A stretch of DNA of 6,923 nt from Acidobacteriota bacterium (GTDB taxonomy: Bacteria; Acidobacteriota; Thermoanaerobaculia; Multivoradales; JAHEKO01): contig JAHEKO010000079.1 in assembly GCA_024638355.1 (NCBI GenBank), positions 1 through 6,923 on the forward strand. Reading direction: 5' to 3'. Every line of letters begins with the position of its first letter. The stretch's first letter is position 1. The translations under genes were made by a program, and so were the position numbers. The notes beneath the pieces were generated by a model that was not told the DNA's origin, did no database searches, and worked only from the letters and a program-made list of their open reading frames with translations. Positions 1-6,080 of this stretch are shown here, one piece after another.

Positions 1-44
1 CCTGAACCCTTAAGGTGGCTAGAAATAGTCAACCTGTCCCCGAA
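1..44. repeat. Intergenic left edge, possible dispersed-repeat fragment
   Basis: This stretch lies just beyond the stop codon of the sulfatase-fold gene and holds no gene. It is visibly less GC-rich than the rest of the window. Bases 24-41 read AATAGTCAACCTGTCCCC and run on into CGAATTA, which includes the TAA stop of the neighbouring gene on the other strand. The string resembles the CTGTCCCC-containing repeats I associate with REP-type or IS200-like (Y1 transposase) elements in many genomes. That likeness is from memory. Only one copy is visible and the element would continue off the window, so the call is tentative. It could simply be an ordinary intergenic end. Confidence 0.25.
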
Positions 45-1448
45 TTAGTTGGCGACGTAGCCGAGGGCTTCGAGCTCGCGGCGGAGGTCTTCGGGGATGT
101 CCTGTTCGCGGCCGCGGTCGGAGAGGCCGGCGAATCTGGCCGCGATCAGCGCTCGGAGCTCGTCGACGACGTCGGGTCGCTCCGCCGCGAGGTTGCGGGT
201 CTCGCCCGGATCGGCGGTGAGGTCGTAGAGCTCGAGAGGCTCGATCGGGAAGGGGAAGTCCGGTGCTCCCGGCACGCAGACCGGGTCGACCGCGTCGGGA
301 TTGACGATCAGCTTCCAGCCGCCCGACATGACCGTGCGAATCGCGGTGTCGTCGTATTCCGAGAAGGCCGGCCGCTCGGTGCCGCCGGCGTCGGGGCGCT
401 CGAGCAGCCGCACGAGGGAGACGCCGTGCTGTTCCGCCGGCGCCTCGAGCCCGAGCAGCTCGAGCAGGGTCGGGAGGACGTCGATCAGCTCGACCACGCG
501 GTCGATCACGGTGCCCGGCTCGAGCAGGCCCGGCGCGACGATCGACAGCGGCACCTGCAGGACATTCTGGTAGGCGGAGCACGCGTGGTAGAGGTATTCG
601 TGGTGCTCGTAGAGCGCTTCGCCGTGGTCCGAGGCGTAGACGAAGAGGGTGCGGTCGGCGCCGGGGGCGGTGCGCAGGCCGTCGATCAGGCGCCCCACGT
701 GCCGGTCGGTCGCCAGGACGGCGCCGTCGTAGTAGGCGTCCAGCTGCGCGAGATCGGCCTCGCCGAGCGGGATTCCTTCGCTCAGGATGCGGTCGAGGGC
801 GACCTTCCCCATCTTGACCGGCCCGTCGTAGTCGGGATCCAACCCCGGAATCTCGTCGAGCAGCTTGGCCATGTGGTACGGCGAATGAGGGCCGAAGAGG
901 TGGGTCCAGAGAAAGAATGGCCGGTCCGGCTCGAGGCCCCGGATCCACTCGTGCGCCTGGCGCACCAGCCGAACGTCGTCGCCGCGGGCGTAGTGGAAGG
1001 CGTCCCAGCCGCTGTGGTTGGCGCTCTGCATGTTGTTGAGGAAGGCGCCGGTCTGGTAGCCGGCGTCGTGCAGCAGGAGCGGCAGGGTGGGCAGGCCGTC
1101 GGGAAGGCCGTAGCCGTTGCGGATGACCCCGTGGCCGGTCGGGTAGAGGCCGGTCAGGAGCGAAGCGAGAGCCGGCCAGGTGGCGCCGCGAGGCGACATC
1201 GCGCGGGCGAAGCGGACTCCGGAGTCGAGCAGAAGCGTATCGATGCGCGGCGAGGTGGCCCGCCGCTGGTAGCCGTAGCCGCTCAGCCGGTCGGCACGCT
1301 GGGTGTCGACCGTGACCAGAACTACGTTCCAGCCCGCCGCGGCGCCGGCCAGGCGACCGCCGCCGGGCACTGCCCGCTCGCCGCTCGGCGAGCAGGCGGC
1401 GAGCGCCATCACCAGCAGCACCGGCCGAAGACGAAGCGCGCCGCTCAC
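45..1448 (-). CDS. Sulfatase-family (alkaline phosphatase superfamily) lipoprotein, Thr nucleophile
   Basis: A 467-aa exported hydrolase or transferase of the arylsulfatase-like fold. The GTG start at 1448 gives a short basic N-terminus, a hydrophobic stretch and a lipobox LAAC with the lipidated Cys at residue 19. Starting at the internal Met14 would destroy this signal. Fold motifs appear in order: VTVDTQRAD with metal ligand D48; TWPALASLLTG at 90-100, followed by YPTGHG; WTHLFGPHSPY at 181-191; SDHGE at 273-277 with metal ligands D274/H275; GGWKLI near 376-381; and the common C-terminal ELYDL...DPGE block at 406-416. It ends in ALGYVAN. The nucleophile slot of the C/S-x-P-x-R motif is Thr90, so formylglycine cannot form. 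A phosphodiesterase, phosphatase or phosphotransferase role (compare LtaS and EptA, which use Thr) is as likely as sulfate hydrolysis. The start overlaps the upstream GT-C stop (GTGA), so the two are probably translated together. Substrate unknown. Confidence 0.93.
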   Translation of the reverse strand: MSGALRLRPVLLVMALAACSPSGERAVPGGGRLAGAAAGWNVVLVTVDTQRADRLSGYGYQRRATSPRIDTLLLDSGVRFARAMSPRGATWPALASLLTGLYPTGHGVIRNGYGLPDGLPTLPLLLHDAGYQTGAFLNNMQSANHSGWDAFHYARGDDVRLVRQAHEWIRGLEPDRPFFLWTHLFGPHSPYHMAKLLDEIPGLDPDYDGPVKMGKVALDRILSEGIPLGEADLAQLDAYYDGAVLATDRHVGRLIDGLRTAPGADRTLFVYASDHGEALYEHHEYLYHACSAYQNVLQVPLSIVAPGLLEPGTVIDRVVELIDVLPTLLELLGLEAPAEQHGVSLVRLLERPDAGGTERPAFSEYDDTAIRTVMSGGWKLIVNPDAVDPVCVPGAPDFPFPIEPLELYDLTADPGETRNLAAERPDVVDELRALIAARFAGLSDRGREQDIPEDLRRELEALGYVAN

Positions 1449-3658
1449 CGGCTGTCGACGGCCTCCGCGGGCGCTTCGACGTCGACGGCCAGCCGGTAGG
1501 TTTCGGCGCCCCGATTGGAGAACCAGGAGATTCGCTCGCGGACCAGGTCCAGCTCCAGGACATAGCGCCCCGGCCTGTCCGGCGCCTGCACCGCGATCTC
1601 GACCTCGACCGTGTCCGCCGGCGCCACCTCCTCTCGAAAGGCGGTTCGCTTGCCTTCGAAGAACAGGCTGCCGCCGTCGGCGTCGAGCCAGTGGTAGCCG
1701 AGGTTCACCGCCACCGGTCCGCGCGAGACCCAGGGCGTTTCGCCGTCGTTGCGCAGGGACGCCCGCACCGTCACGGTCGAGCCCGCGGCGACGCGCTCCG
1801 GAGGCTCTACCGAGAGCCAGCTCACGCGGTAGTGCTGCTCGTCGTCGAGCTGCTCGCGGCGGCCGAGGTAGTCGACCGCGACTCCGGAGTAGAAGAGCGG
1901 GCTGACCAGGCCGCCCTGCCTGGTGCGCGGGAAGGTGCCGGTGGAGGTCTCGACGTCGAGCAGGTAGACGTAGACGCGCTCGCCGCCGTTGTGAGAGATC
2001 CGGTCGTAGCCGCCCGGCTCGAGCTCGACGACCGTCTTGGTCTTGCGCTCCCACGGGCCGGCGCCGAAGGTCACGATCTTCTCGTCCGCGCCCAACCTCA
2101 TCCGGACGTCGTTCACGGCCGCCAGGGTCTGTACCTCGAAGAGAAGACTGCCGAGCTGCCGCGTGCTCAGCAGGTGGATCTCGGCAGGGGCGCCGCCCTG
2201 AATCCAGATCCTCCCCGGTTTGGCGTCGCTCGTCCTCACCTGATCGACGCGGCCGAGCATTCGCAAGCCGTAGAGGTTGGTGCCGTCGTAGCCGGGCACG
2301 TTGCGCTTGATCGAGAGCTCGAGGGGGAGCTCACGGAACGGGAAGTTGCGGGTGTGGGCCTGGAGCGTCGGGTTGGGCACCGGAGCGCCGAAGGGGGTGA
2401 AGACGAGCGGCCCCAGGAAGATCGCCCCCACCGCGAATCCCGCGGGCAGCGTCCAGTTCGGGCGGAGGCGGGTGGCGAGAAAGAGGAACGCCGGATAGAC
2501 GTTGATGAAGTAGCGGTTGCCGACGAAGCCGCCGCCGCCGTGCCAGTTGAACTGGATGAAGCTCAAGAAGAAGAGGGCGACGATGGCGGCCGACCCGACC
2601 ACGACCCAGCGCTCGGACGAGCGCGGGGTGTGCAGCAGAAACAGGAGGAAGGCCAGAGCGGCGAGCGGCGTGTAGAGCAGCAGGCCGGTATGGCGGCCCC
2701 ACAGGAAGTAGCCGACATTCTCCAGGTAGCTCTCCGGCTCGATCTTGGGGACGTGGAAGATCCAGCTCCAGGCGTTGAAGTTCTCGTCTTCGCGAACCTC
2801 GGCCACGGCGCGCAGCCGCTCGAGGTAGTCCTCCGGGTCTTGTGGATCGGTCAGGCGCACGCCGCCGCGCGCGGCGCCGAGGTAGGCGGTCGGATGCCCG
2901 CTCAGGGCGTAGCCCAGCCCGGCCAGAAGGCCGAGCGACAGCGCCGCCGCCGCGATCCAGGCGCCCGCGCTCTTGAGGCCGCGCCGGCGGTAGATCAGCC
3001 AGAGCGCCGGCAGACCCATCGCCGCGAAGACCGGTTTGTTGTAGACCGCCAGGGCCAGGACCGCGCCCGATCCGAGGATGCGCAGCAGCTCCCAGCGGCC
3101 GCCCGCGGCCCGCGGCCTCGCCTCCGGCCGGTGGAACGCCAGAAACAGGCAGGCAGCGATCGAGAACATGTTGAGGATCTCGGGCTGCAGCCAGAAGACG
3201 TAGACGAACGCGGCGCTCAGAACGAAGAAGCCGACCGAAAAGAGCAGCGCGATCGACCAGCTGTTGAAGCGGCTCAGGTAGGTGGCGCCCATCCAGATCA
3301 TGGCCACCAGCAGCAACATGTTCACCGCGATCATGCCGTGCTCGCCGAACAACCGGACGGCCGGCGCCGCCAGCAGCGAGAAGACGTAGGGCTTGCCGTA
3401 GTAGACGGTCTCCCAACCGTCGTCCGACATGAGGATCAGGTTGTTGATCGGCAGGAACGGGTAGGAGTTGACGAGCCGTCGAACGTCCTGGAGCTCGCAG
3501 CGGATGTCGAGATCGTAGGCCAGGCTCTGCGCCATGGCGAAATAGGCCGGCTCGTCCGCCTTGAGCGTCGGCGGCCAGCCCGGACGGACGATGCCGAGCG
3601 GGAAGAGGATCAGGAAGAGGGCCAGCGAGAGGAAGGCCAGTCGCACCGTGCGCGGCAT
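1445..3658 (-). CDS. GT-C-type membrane glycosyltransferase with C-terminal extracytoplasmic beta domains (downstream paralogue)
   Basis: A 737-aa polytopic protein. About 10-11 hydrophobic segments fill residues 7-425, starting with a helix at 7-25. The first outer loop carries ADEPAYF with the acidic pair D35/E36, matching the Asp-Glu catalytic motif of PMT/ArnT-like GT-C enzymes that use polyprenyl-phosphate sugars. Later landmarks are YGKP (87-90), GRHTGLLLY (321-329) and FVGNRYF (378-384), all shared with the upstream neighbour. Residues ~430-737 are soluble and beta-rich. They end in an Ig-like module (~611-727) with RNDGETPW, GYHWLDADG and PGRYVLELDLV. Such a module may bind glycan outside the membrane (inference). 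The ATG at 3658 is forced, because an in-frame TAG lies 15 nt upstream. No Shine-Dalgarno is visible. It lies 152 bp after the paralogue and overlaps the sulfatase-fold gene by 4 nt. Donor and acceptor are unknown, and a non-enzymatic membrane role cannot be excluded. Confidence 0.88.
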   Translation of the reverse strand: MPRTVRLAFLSLALFLILFPLGIVRPGWPPTLKADEPAYFAMAQSLAYDLDIRCELQDVRRLVNSYPFLPINNLILMSDDGWETVYYGKPYVFSLLAAPAVRLFGEHGMIAVNMLLLVAMIWMGATYLSRFNSWSIALLFSVGFFVLSAAFVYVFWLQPEILNMFSIAACLFLAFHRPEARPRAAGGRWELLRILGSGAVLALAVYNKPVFAAMGLPALWLIYRRRGLKSAGAWIAAAALSLGLLAGLGYALSGHPTAYLGAARGGVRLTDPQDPEDYLERLRAVAEVREDENFNAWSWIFHVPKIEPESYLENVGYFLWGRHTGLLLYTPLAALAFLLFLLHTPRSSERWVVVGSAAIVALFFLSFIQFNWHGGGGFVGNRYFINVYPAFLFLATRLRPNWTLPAGFAVGAIFLGPLVFTPFGAPVPNPTLQAHTRNFPFRELPLELSIKRNVPGYDGTNLYGLRMLGRVDQVRTSDAKPGRIWIQGGAPAEIHLLSTRQLGSLLFEVQTLAAVNDVRMRLGADEKIVTFGAGPWERKTKTVVELEPGGYDRISHNGGERVYVYLLDVETSTGTFPRTRQGGLVSPLFYSGVAVDYLGRREQLDDEQHYRVSWLSVEPPERVAAGSTVTVRASLRNDGETPWVSRGPVAVNLGYHWLDADGGSLFFEGKRTAFREEVAPADTVEVEIAVQAPDRPGRYVLELDLVRERISWFSNRGAETYRLAVDVEAPAEAVDSR
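1462..1466 (-). promoter_or_regulatory. Candidate ribosome binding site for the sulfatase-fold gene
   Basis: GGAGG lies on the minus strand inside the last codons of the upstream GT-C gene, 13 nt before the GTG start at 1448. The spacing is longer than usual, so initiation probably also depends on coupling through the GTGA stop-start overlap at 1445-1448. The site supports this GTG over in-frame candidates further upstream, which would lie deep within the GT-C gene. Confidence 0.4.
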
Positions 3659-3667
3659 GAGCGATGG

Positions 3668-3673
3668 AGTCTA
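3668..3673 (-). promoter_or_regulatory. Candidate -10 element for the downstream GT-C gene
   Basis: TAGACT on the minus strand matches TATAAT at the first, second, fourth and sixth bases. It lies 9 nt before the ATG at 3658, where no Shine-Dalgarno is present. That spacing would put the transcript start at or just before the start codon. No convincing -35 box is seen. The TAG of this hexamer is also the in-frame stop that fixes the start of the downstream gene. Confidence 0.25.
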
Positions 3674-3752
3674 GCCTGACCTTCTCACCAGTTCTCGATT
3701 CGGGGTGCCGTCGACGCCTCGCGAGCCGGGCGCGCGACCGGGGCGATGTGGG

Positions 3753-3769
3753 GATACTCGACGAGGATC
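3753..3769. promoter_or_regulatory. Imperfect 17-bp inverted repeat, possible operator
   Basis: GATACTCGACGAGGATC consists of two 8-base arms around a central A, with 7 of 8 positions complementary. It sits in the spacer before the downstream GT-C gene. The one-base centre makes it a poor RNA hairpin but a plausible binding site for a dimeric regulator. Short dyads are common by chance, so support is weak. Confidence 0.2.
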
Positions 3770-3810
3770 GAACAGCCCGTGGAGAGCATAACGCCCCGCA
3801 GGCGAGCAAT

Positions 3811-5994
3811 CTACTCGTCGGCGAGCCGACGCCGGGGAAGGGGGGGGCGCGCCTCGCGGTCGCTGGGTGCGAATCCGGCCGGAGCGTCCGCCTGGCGAGG
3901 CACCACGTCGACCGGCGCCAGCAGCAGCGGCTCGCCGATCAGGTCCTCGAACCACGCGACCCGCTCGATCACCAGGTCGACGCGCAGCTGATACCGCCCG
4001 GGGGTGTCGGGCCAGGCGAGCGGCAGCTCGCGCTCGAGAGTCGCTCCCGGTGGGACCGGCGGGTCGATCGGCGAGCGTGGACCCTCGATGGTCACGCCGT
4101 CGGGCGCCTGCAGCCGGTAGCTGAGGTAGACGGGGACCACCTCGGCGCTGGTCCAACGCCAATCGGAGGTGTTGCGCACCGCGATGCGTGCGCTCGACAG
4201 GCCGCCTGCCGCGACTCTCGGCTCGACCTCGGCCCGCAGCACCTCGCGCCGCGGCTGACGCTCGAGGATCGTGCCGTCGCCGAGGTAGCGCACCCGGGCC
4301 TCGGCGCGATTGCCGTCTTTGGCCAGTAGCGTGAGCCGCTGGGTCCGCACCCGGTAGGGCGTATCGGCCCACCAGAAGGCGTGTCGCCGCCACGAGGGCG
4401 ACAGGTCCAGCTCGACCACCGCGCGGGTGCCGCTCGGCGTCGACTCCAGCCGGTGCCAGCGCCGGCGGCCCCAGTCGGCCACCCGCAGCTCGAGGGGCTC
4501 GCTTTTCGAGGTGATCAGCAGCAGCGGGCGGCTGCCGCCCCAGCGCGAGCCCAGCGCCACCTCGGCCGGCGGCCGCTCGGAGTCGAGGGTGAAGTCGAAC
4601 TCGCCCACCTCGGCGTGTGGATCGATGAAGCGGAGGAAGTCGCCGACCCAGTAGCGGTCCCGCTGGCCGTCGATCTCGAGCGCGGTGGTTTCGTAGGGGA
4701 GCAGCCGGAAGATGCCGGAGTAGGCGTGGCTCTGGCTCATCGCGTCGAGGGCGCGCGAGCTCTCGATCGAGTAGAGAGCGGATATGCCGGCGGCGGCGGC
4801 GATCAGCCAGACGGGCACCAGCTGCCGGCCGGACGGCAGTCCCGGAGCCGCGACCAGCAGCGCCGCATAGCTGGTCAGGAAGTAGCGGTTGCCGACGAAG
4901 GTCGAGCCGCCGAAGTAGTTCCCCGGCATCCAGATCAGGTAGAAGGCCGTCATCACGGCCACGCCGCCCGCGAGCGCCAGTCCGACGCGGTCGGGGTGGC
5001 GCAGCAGCCGGTAGGCGAGTAGGAGCGCCATCGGAAAGTAGAGCAGAAGCCCGGTGTGCCGGCCGACGAGAAAGTAGAGCAGGGAGTGACCGACGCGCGA
5101 CGCGGCGGCAGCCGGCCTCCAGGTGACGGACTGGGTGGCGGGAGCGACGGCAAAGCGCTCGAGCGCCTCGCCCGCGCCGCTCCCGACGGGGTAGCCGATC
5201 TCGCCGTTGAAGCTGGACCGGGCTGCCTTGTAGGGATTGGCGGCGCCGGTCAGCAGCAGACCGGCGCCGGTGGCGAGGCCGAAGGCGAGAGTGCCGGCGG
5301 CCGCGACCGCCAGGGCCCGCTTCGGTCGGCCGACGAGCCAGCAAGCGGCGGCGGCAGCCATCACCAGGGCTGCGTTCGGCAGCCGCATCGAGGCGACCAG
5401 GCCCAGGGCGGCGCCGCCGGCGGCCGCCGCCCAGAGTCGCTCTGCGGTGGCGCTCCGCCCCGGCCGCCGCAGCTCGCCGCACGCCAGGATCAGCCCGATC
5501 AGCGTGAGGCTGAACTGAGGGAGGTCGGAGACCCGCCAGAGGAGGTAGGGGAGGAGCGCCGCGCAGCCGAAAAAGCTGAGCGTGGTCAAGGCGCCGAGCT
5601 CGTCGTCGCCGCGGCGCCGCAGCAGCCTGCCCGCGAGCAGCAGGGCGACCGCCGCCAGGGCGGTGTTGAGGACCACCAGGCCGGTCTCACCGAAGAGCGC
5701 GAATAGCGGGGCAGCGAGGAGCGCGTGGGCCACCGGCTTCGAGTAGGTGAGTCCGGAATCGGTGCGCTGCAGGATCAAGGTGACGCCGGCGCCGGGCACG
5801 CGCTCCTCGGCCCAGGCGCGGTCCGCCTCGGCGAAGACCAGGTCGCCGTCGCGGGCGAGGCTGGCGGCCATCGCCAGGTAGGTGCCCTCGTCGCCCCAGA
5901 GGGCGTCGAGCGGAGGTCGCAGGGAGGTCAGTGCCGAGAGCAGCGCCACGACGGCGACCACCGGCACCCAGACGGAACCGAAATGGCTACGCAC
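3811..5994 (-). CDS. GT-C-type membrane glycosyltransferase with C-terminal extracytoplasmic beta domains (upstream paralogue)
   Basis: A 727-aa polytopic protein and first gene of the minus-strand set. About 10-11 hydrophobic segments span residues 8-410. WGDEGTYLAMAASLARDGDL at 33-52 is a textbook GT-C first-loop motif, with catalytic-type D35/E36 at the same numbers as in the paralogue. Shared landmarks are YSKP (84-87), GRHTGLLLY (311-319) and FVGNRYF (366-372). Residues ~415-585 form a soluble beta-rich region. Residues ~589-698 form an Ig-like module containing RNTSDWRW, LSYRLQAPDG and PGRYQLRVDLV. A Pro/Arg-rich tail of about 28 residues follows and is encoded partly by a C8 run. Likely role: transfer of a sugar from a polyprenyl-phosphate donor to a lipid-linked glycan or protein at the outer face of the cytoplasmic membrane (family knowledge; substrate not inferable). 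The GTG start at 5994 is preceded by a -10-like hexamer and no Shine-Dalgarno. A start at an internal GTG (codon 10) would cut into the first helix. Confidence 0.88.
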   Translation of the reverse strand: MRSHFGSVWVPVVAVVALLSALTSLRPPLDALWGDEGTYLAMAASLARDGDLVFAEADRAWAEERVPGAGVTLILQRTDSGLTYSKPVAHALLAAPLFALFGETGLVVLNTALAAVALLLAGRLLRRRGDDELGALTTLSFFGCAALLPYLLWRVSDLPQFSLTLIGLILACGELRRPGRSATAERLWAAAAGGAALGLVASMRLPNAALVMAAAAACWLVGRPKRALAVAAAGTLAFGLATGAGLLLTGAANPYKAARSSFNGEIGYPVGSGAGEALERFAVAPATQSVTWRPAAAASRVGHSLLYFLVGRHTGLLLYFPMALLLAYRLLRHPDRVGLALAGGVAVMTAFYLIWMPGNYFGGSTFVGNRYFLTSYAALLVAAPGLPSGRQLVPVWLIAAAAGISALYSIESSRALDAMSQSHAYSGIFRLLPYETTALEIDGQRDRYWVGDFLRFIDPHAEVGEFDFTLDSERPPAEVALGSRWGGSRPLLLITSKSEPLELRVADWGRRRWHRLESTPSGTRAVVELDLSPSWRRHAFWWADTPYRVRTQRLTLLAKDGNRAEARVRYLGDGTILERQPRREVLRAEVEPRVAAGGLSSARIAVRNTSDWRWTSAEVVPVYLSYRLQAPDGVTIEGPRSPIDPPVPPGATLERELPLAWPDTPGRYQLRVDLVIERVAWFEDLIGEPLLLAPVDVVPRQADAPAGFAPSDREARPPLPRRRLADE
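3840..3847 (-). repeat. C8 homopolymer near the 3' end of the upstream GT-C gene
   Basis: Eight consecutive C on the coding strand (G on the plus strand) span the codons for the Arg-Pro-Pro-Leu stretch, about ten codons before the stop at 3811. Such tracts are prone to slippage and to sequencing error. A one-base gain would move translation into a frame that stays open to the TAG at 3671-3673, replacing the last dozen residues with a longer tail that ends 12 nt before the next gene. Confidence 0.7.
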
Positions 5995-6000
5995 GGGCAG

Positions 6001-6006
6001 AGAATA
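6001..6006 (-). promoter_or_regulatory. Candidate -10 element for the upstream GT-C gene (leaderless type)
   Basis: TATTCT on the minus strand matches TATAAT at the first three and the last base. It ends 6 nt before the GTG at 5994. Transcription would then begin at or next to the G of the start codon, giving a leaderless mRNA. This agrees with the absence of a Shine-Dalgarno. The -35 region does not resemble TTGACA. Confidence 0.4.
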
Positions 6007-6066
6007 CTGATTCGCGGGCCGAGGCGATACCGGGCGCGGCCGGTCCTCAGCGGGCGCCGAATTGAG

Positions 6067-6072
6067 TATCCT
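6067..6072 (+). promoter_or_regulatory. Candidate -10 element for the acetyltransferase gene (leaderless type)
   Basis: TATCCT matches TATAAT at the first three and the last base and ends 8 nt before the ATG at 6081. There is no purine-rich ribosome binding site between them. A transcript start at about 6079-6081 would give little or no 5' leader. No recognisable -35 box lies 16-18 bases upstream. Confidence 0.4.
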
Positions 6073-6080
6073 GTCGGCGC

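Larger units (their letters stand above)
3659..3810 (-). other. 152-bp spacer between the two GT-C genes
   Basis: This is the only sizeable gap in the minus-strand gene set. It holds a near-perfect 17-bp dyad at 3753-3769. It also holds a -10-like hexamer at 3668-3673 and a 34-codon open frame at 3685-3789 on the minus strand (ATG to TGA), which has a GGGG four bases before its ATG. No T-rich terminator hairpin is visible. The gap may carry a separate promoter for the downstream pair, so the three minus-strand genes need not form one simple operon. Confidence 0.5.
5995..6080. promoter_or_regulatory. Divergent intergenic promoter region
   Basis: This 86-bp region separates the minus-strand GT-C set from the plus-strand acetyltransferase, so it must hold the promoters for both directions unless transcription enters from elsewhere. 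A -10-like hexamer lies immediately before each start codon. GATAC at 6026-6030 and GTATC at 6066-6070 form a short, widely spaced inverted pair. No clear -35 boxes or Shine-Dalgarno sequences are visible. Confidence 0.6.

Noticed and set aside
15..1499. Long plus-strand open frame of 494 codons opposite the sulfatase-fold gene
   Set aside because: It is antisense to a gene with clear catalytic motifs, its product is low-complexity and rich in Arg, Gly and Val with no recognisable domain, and long stop-free shadows are expected at this GC content.
1449..2054. Upstream extension of the sulfatase-fold reading frame
   Set aside because: The frame stays open here, but the residues are Arg-rich shadow of the GT-C gene. 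The GTG at 1448 gives a perfect lipoprotein signal and a stop-start overlap.
1691..3679. Plus-strand open frame of 662 codons opposite the downstream GT-C gene
   Set aside because: The product is rich in Asp, Glu, Arg and Gln with no domain, and the opposite strand encodes conserved membrane segments and motifs. It is a shadow.
2331..3809. Minus-strand 492-codon frame overlapping the downstream GT-C gene and the spacer
   Set aside because: It is an Arg/Pro-rich shadow frame with no motif, in conflict with the recognised gene on the same strand.
3671..5482. Minus-strand open frame of 603 codons in another frame across the upstream GT-C gene
   Set aside because: The translation is Arg/Ala/Gly-rich with no motif. 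It matters only as the frame a one-base gain in the C8 tract would enter.
5056..5706. Plus-strand 216-codon frame opposite the upstream GT-C gene
   Set aside because: It is rich in Gly, Gln and Arg with no domain, antisense to conserved transmembrane coding sequence.
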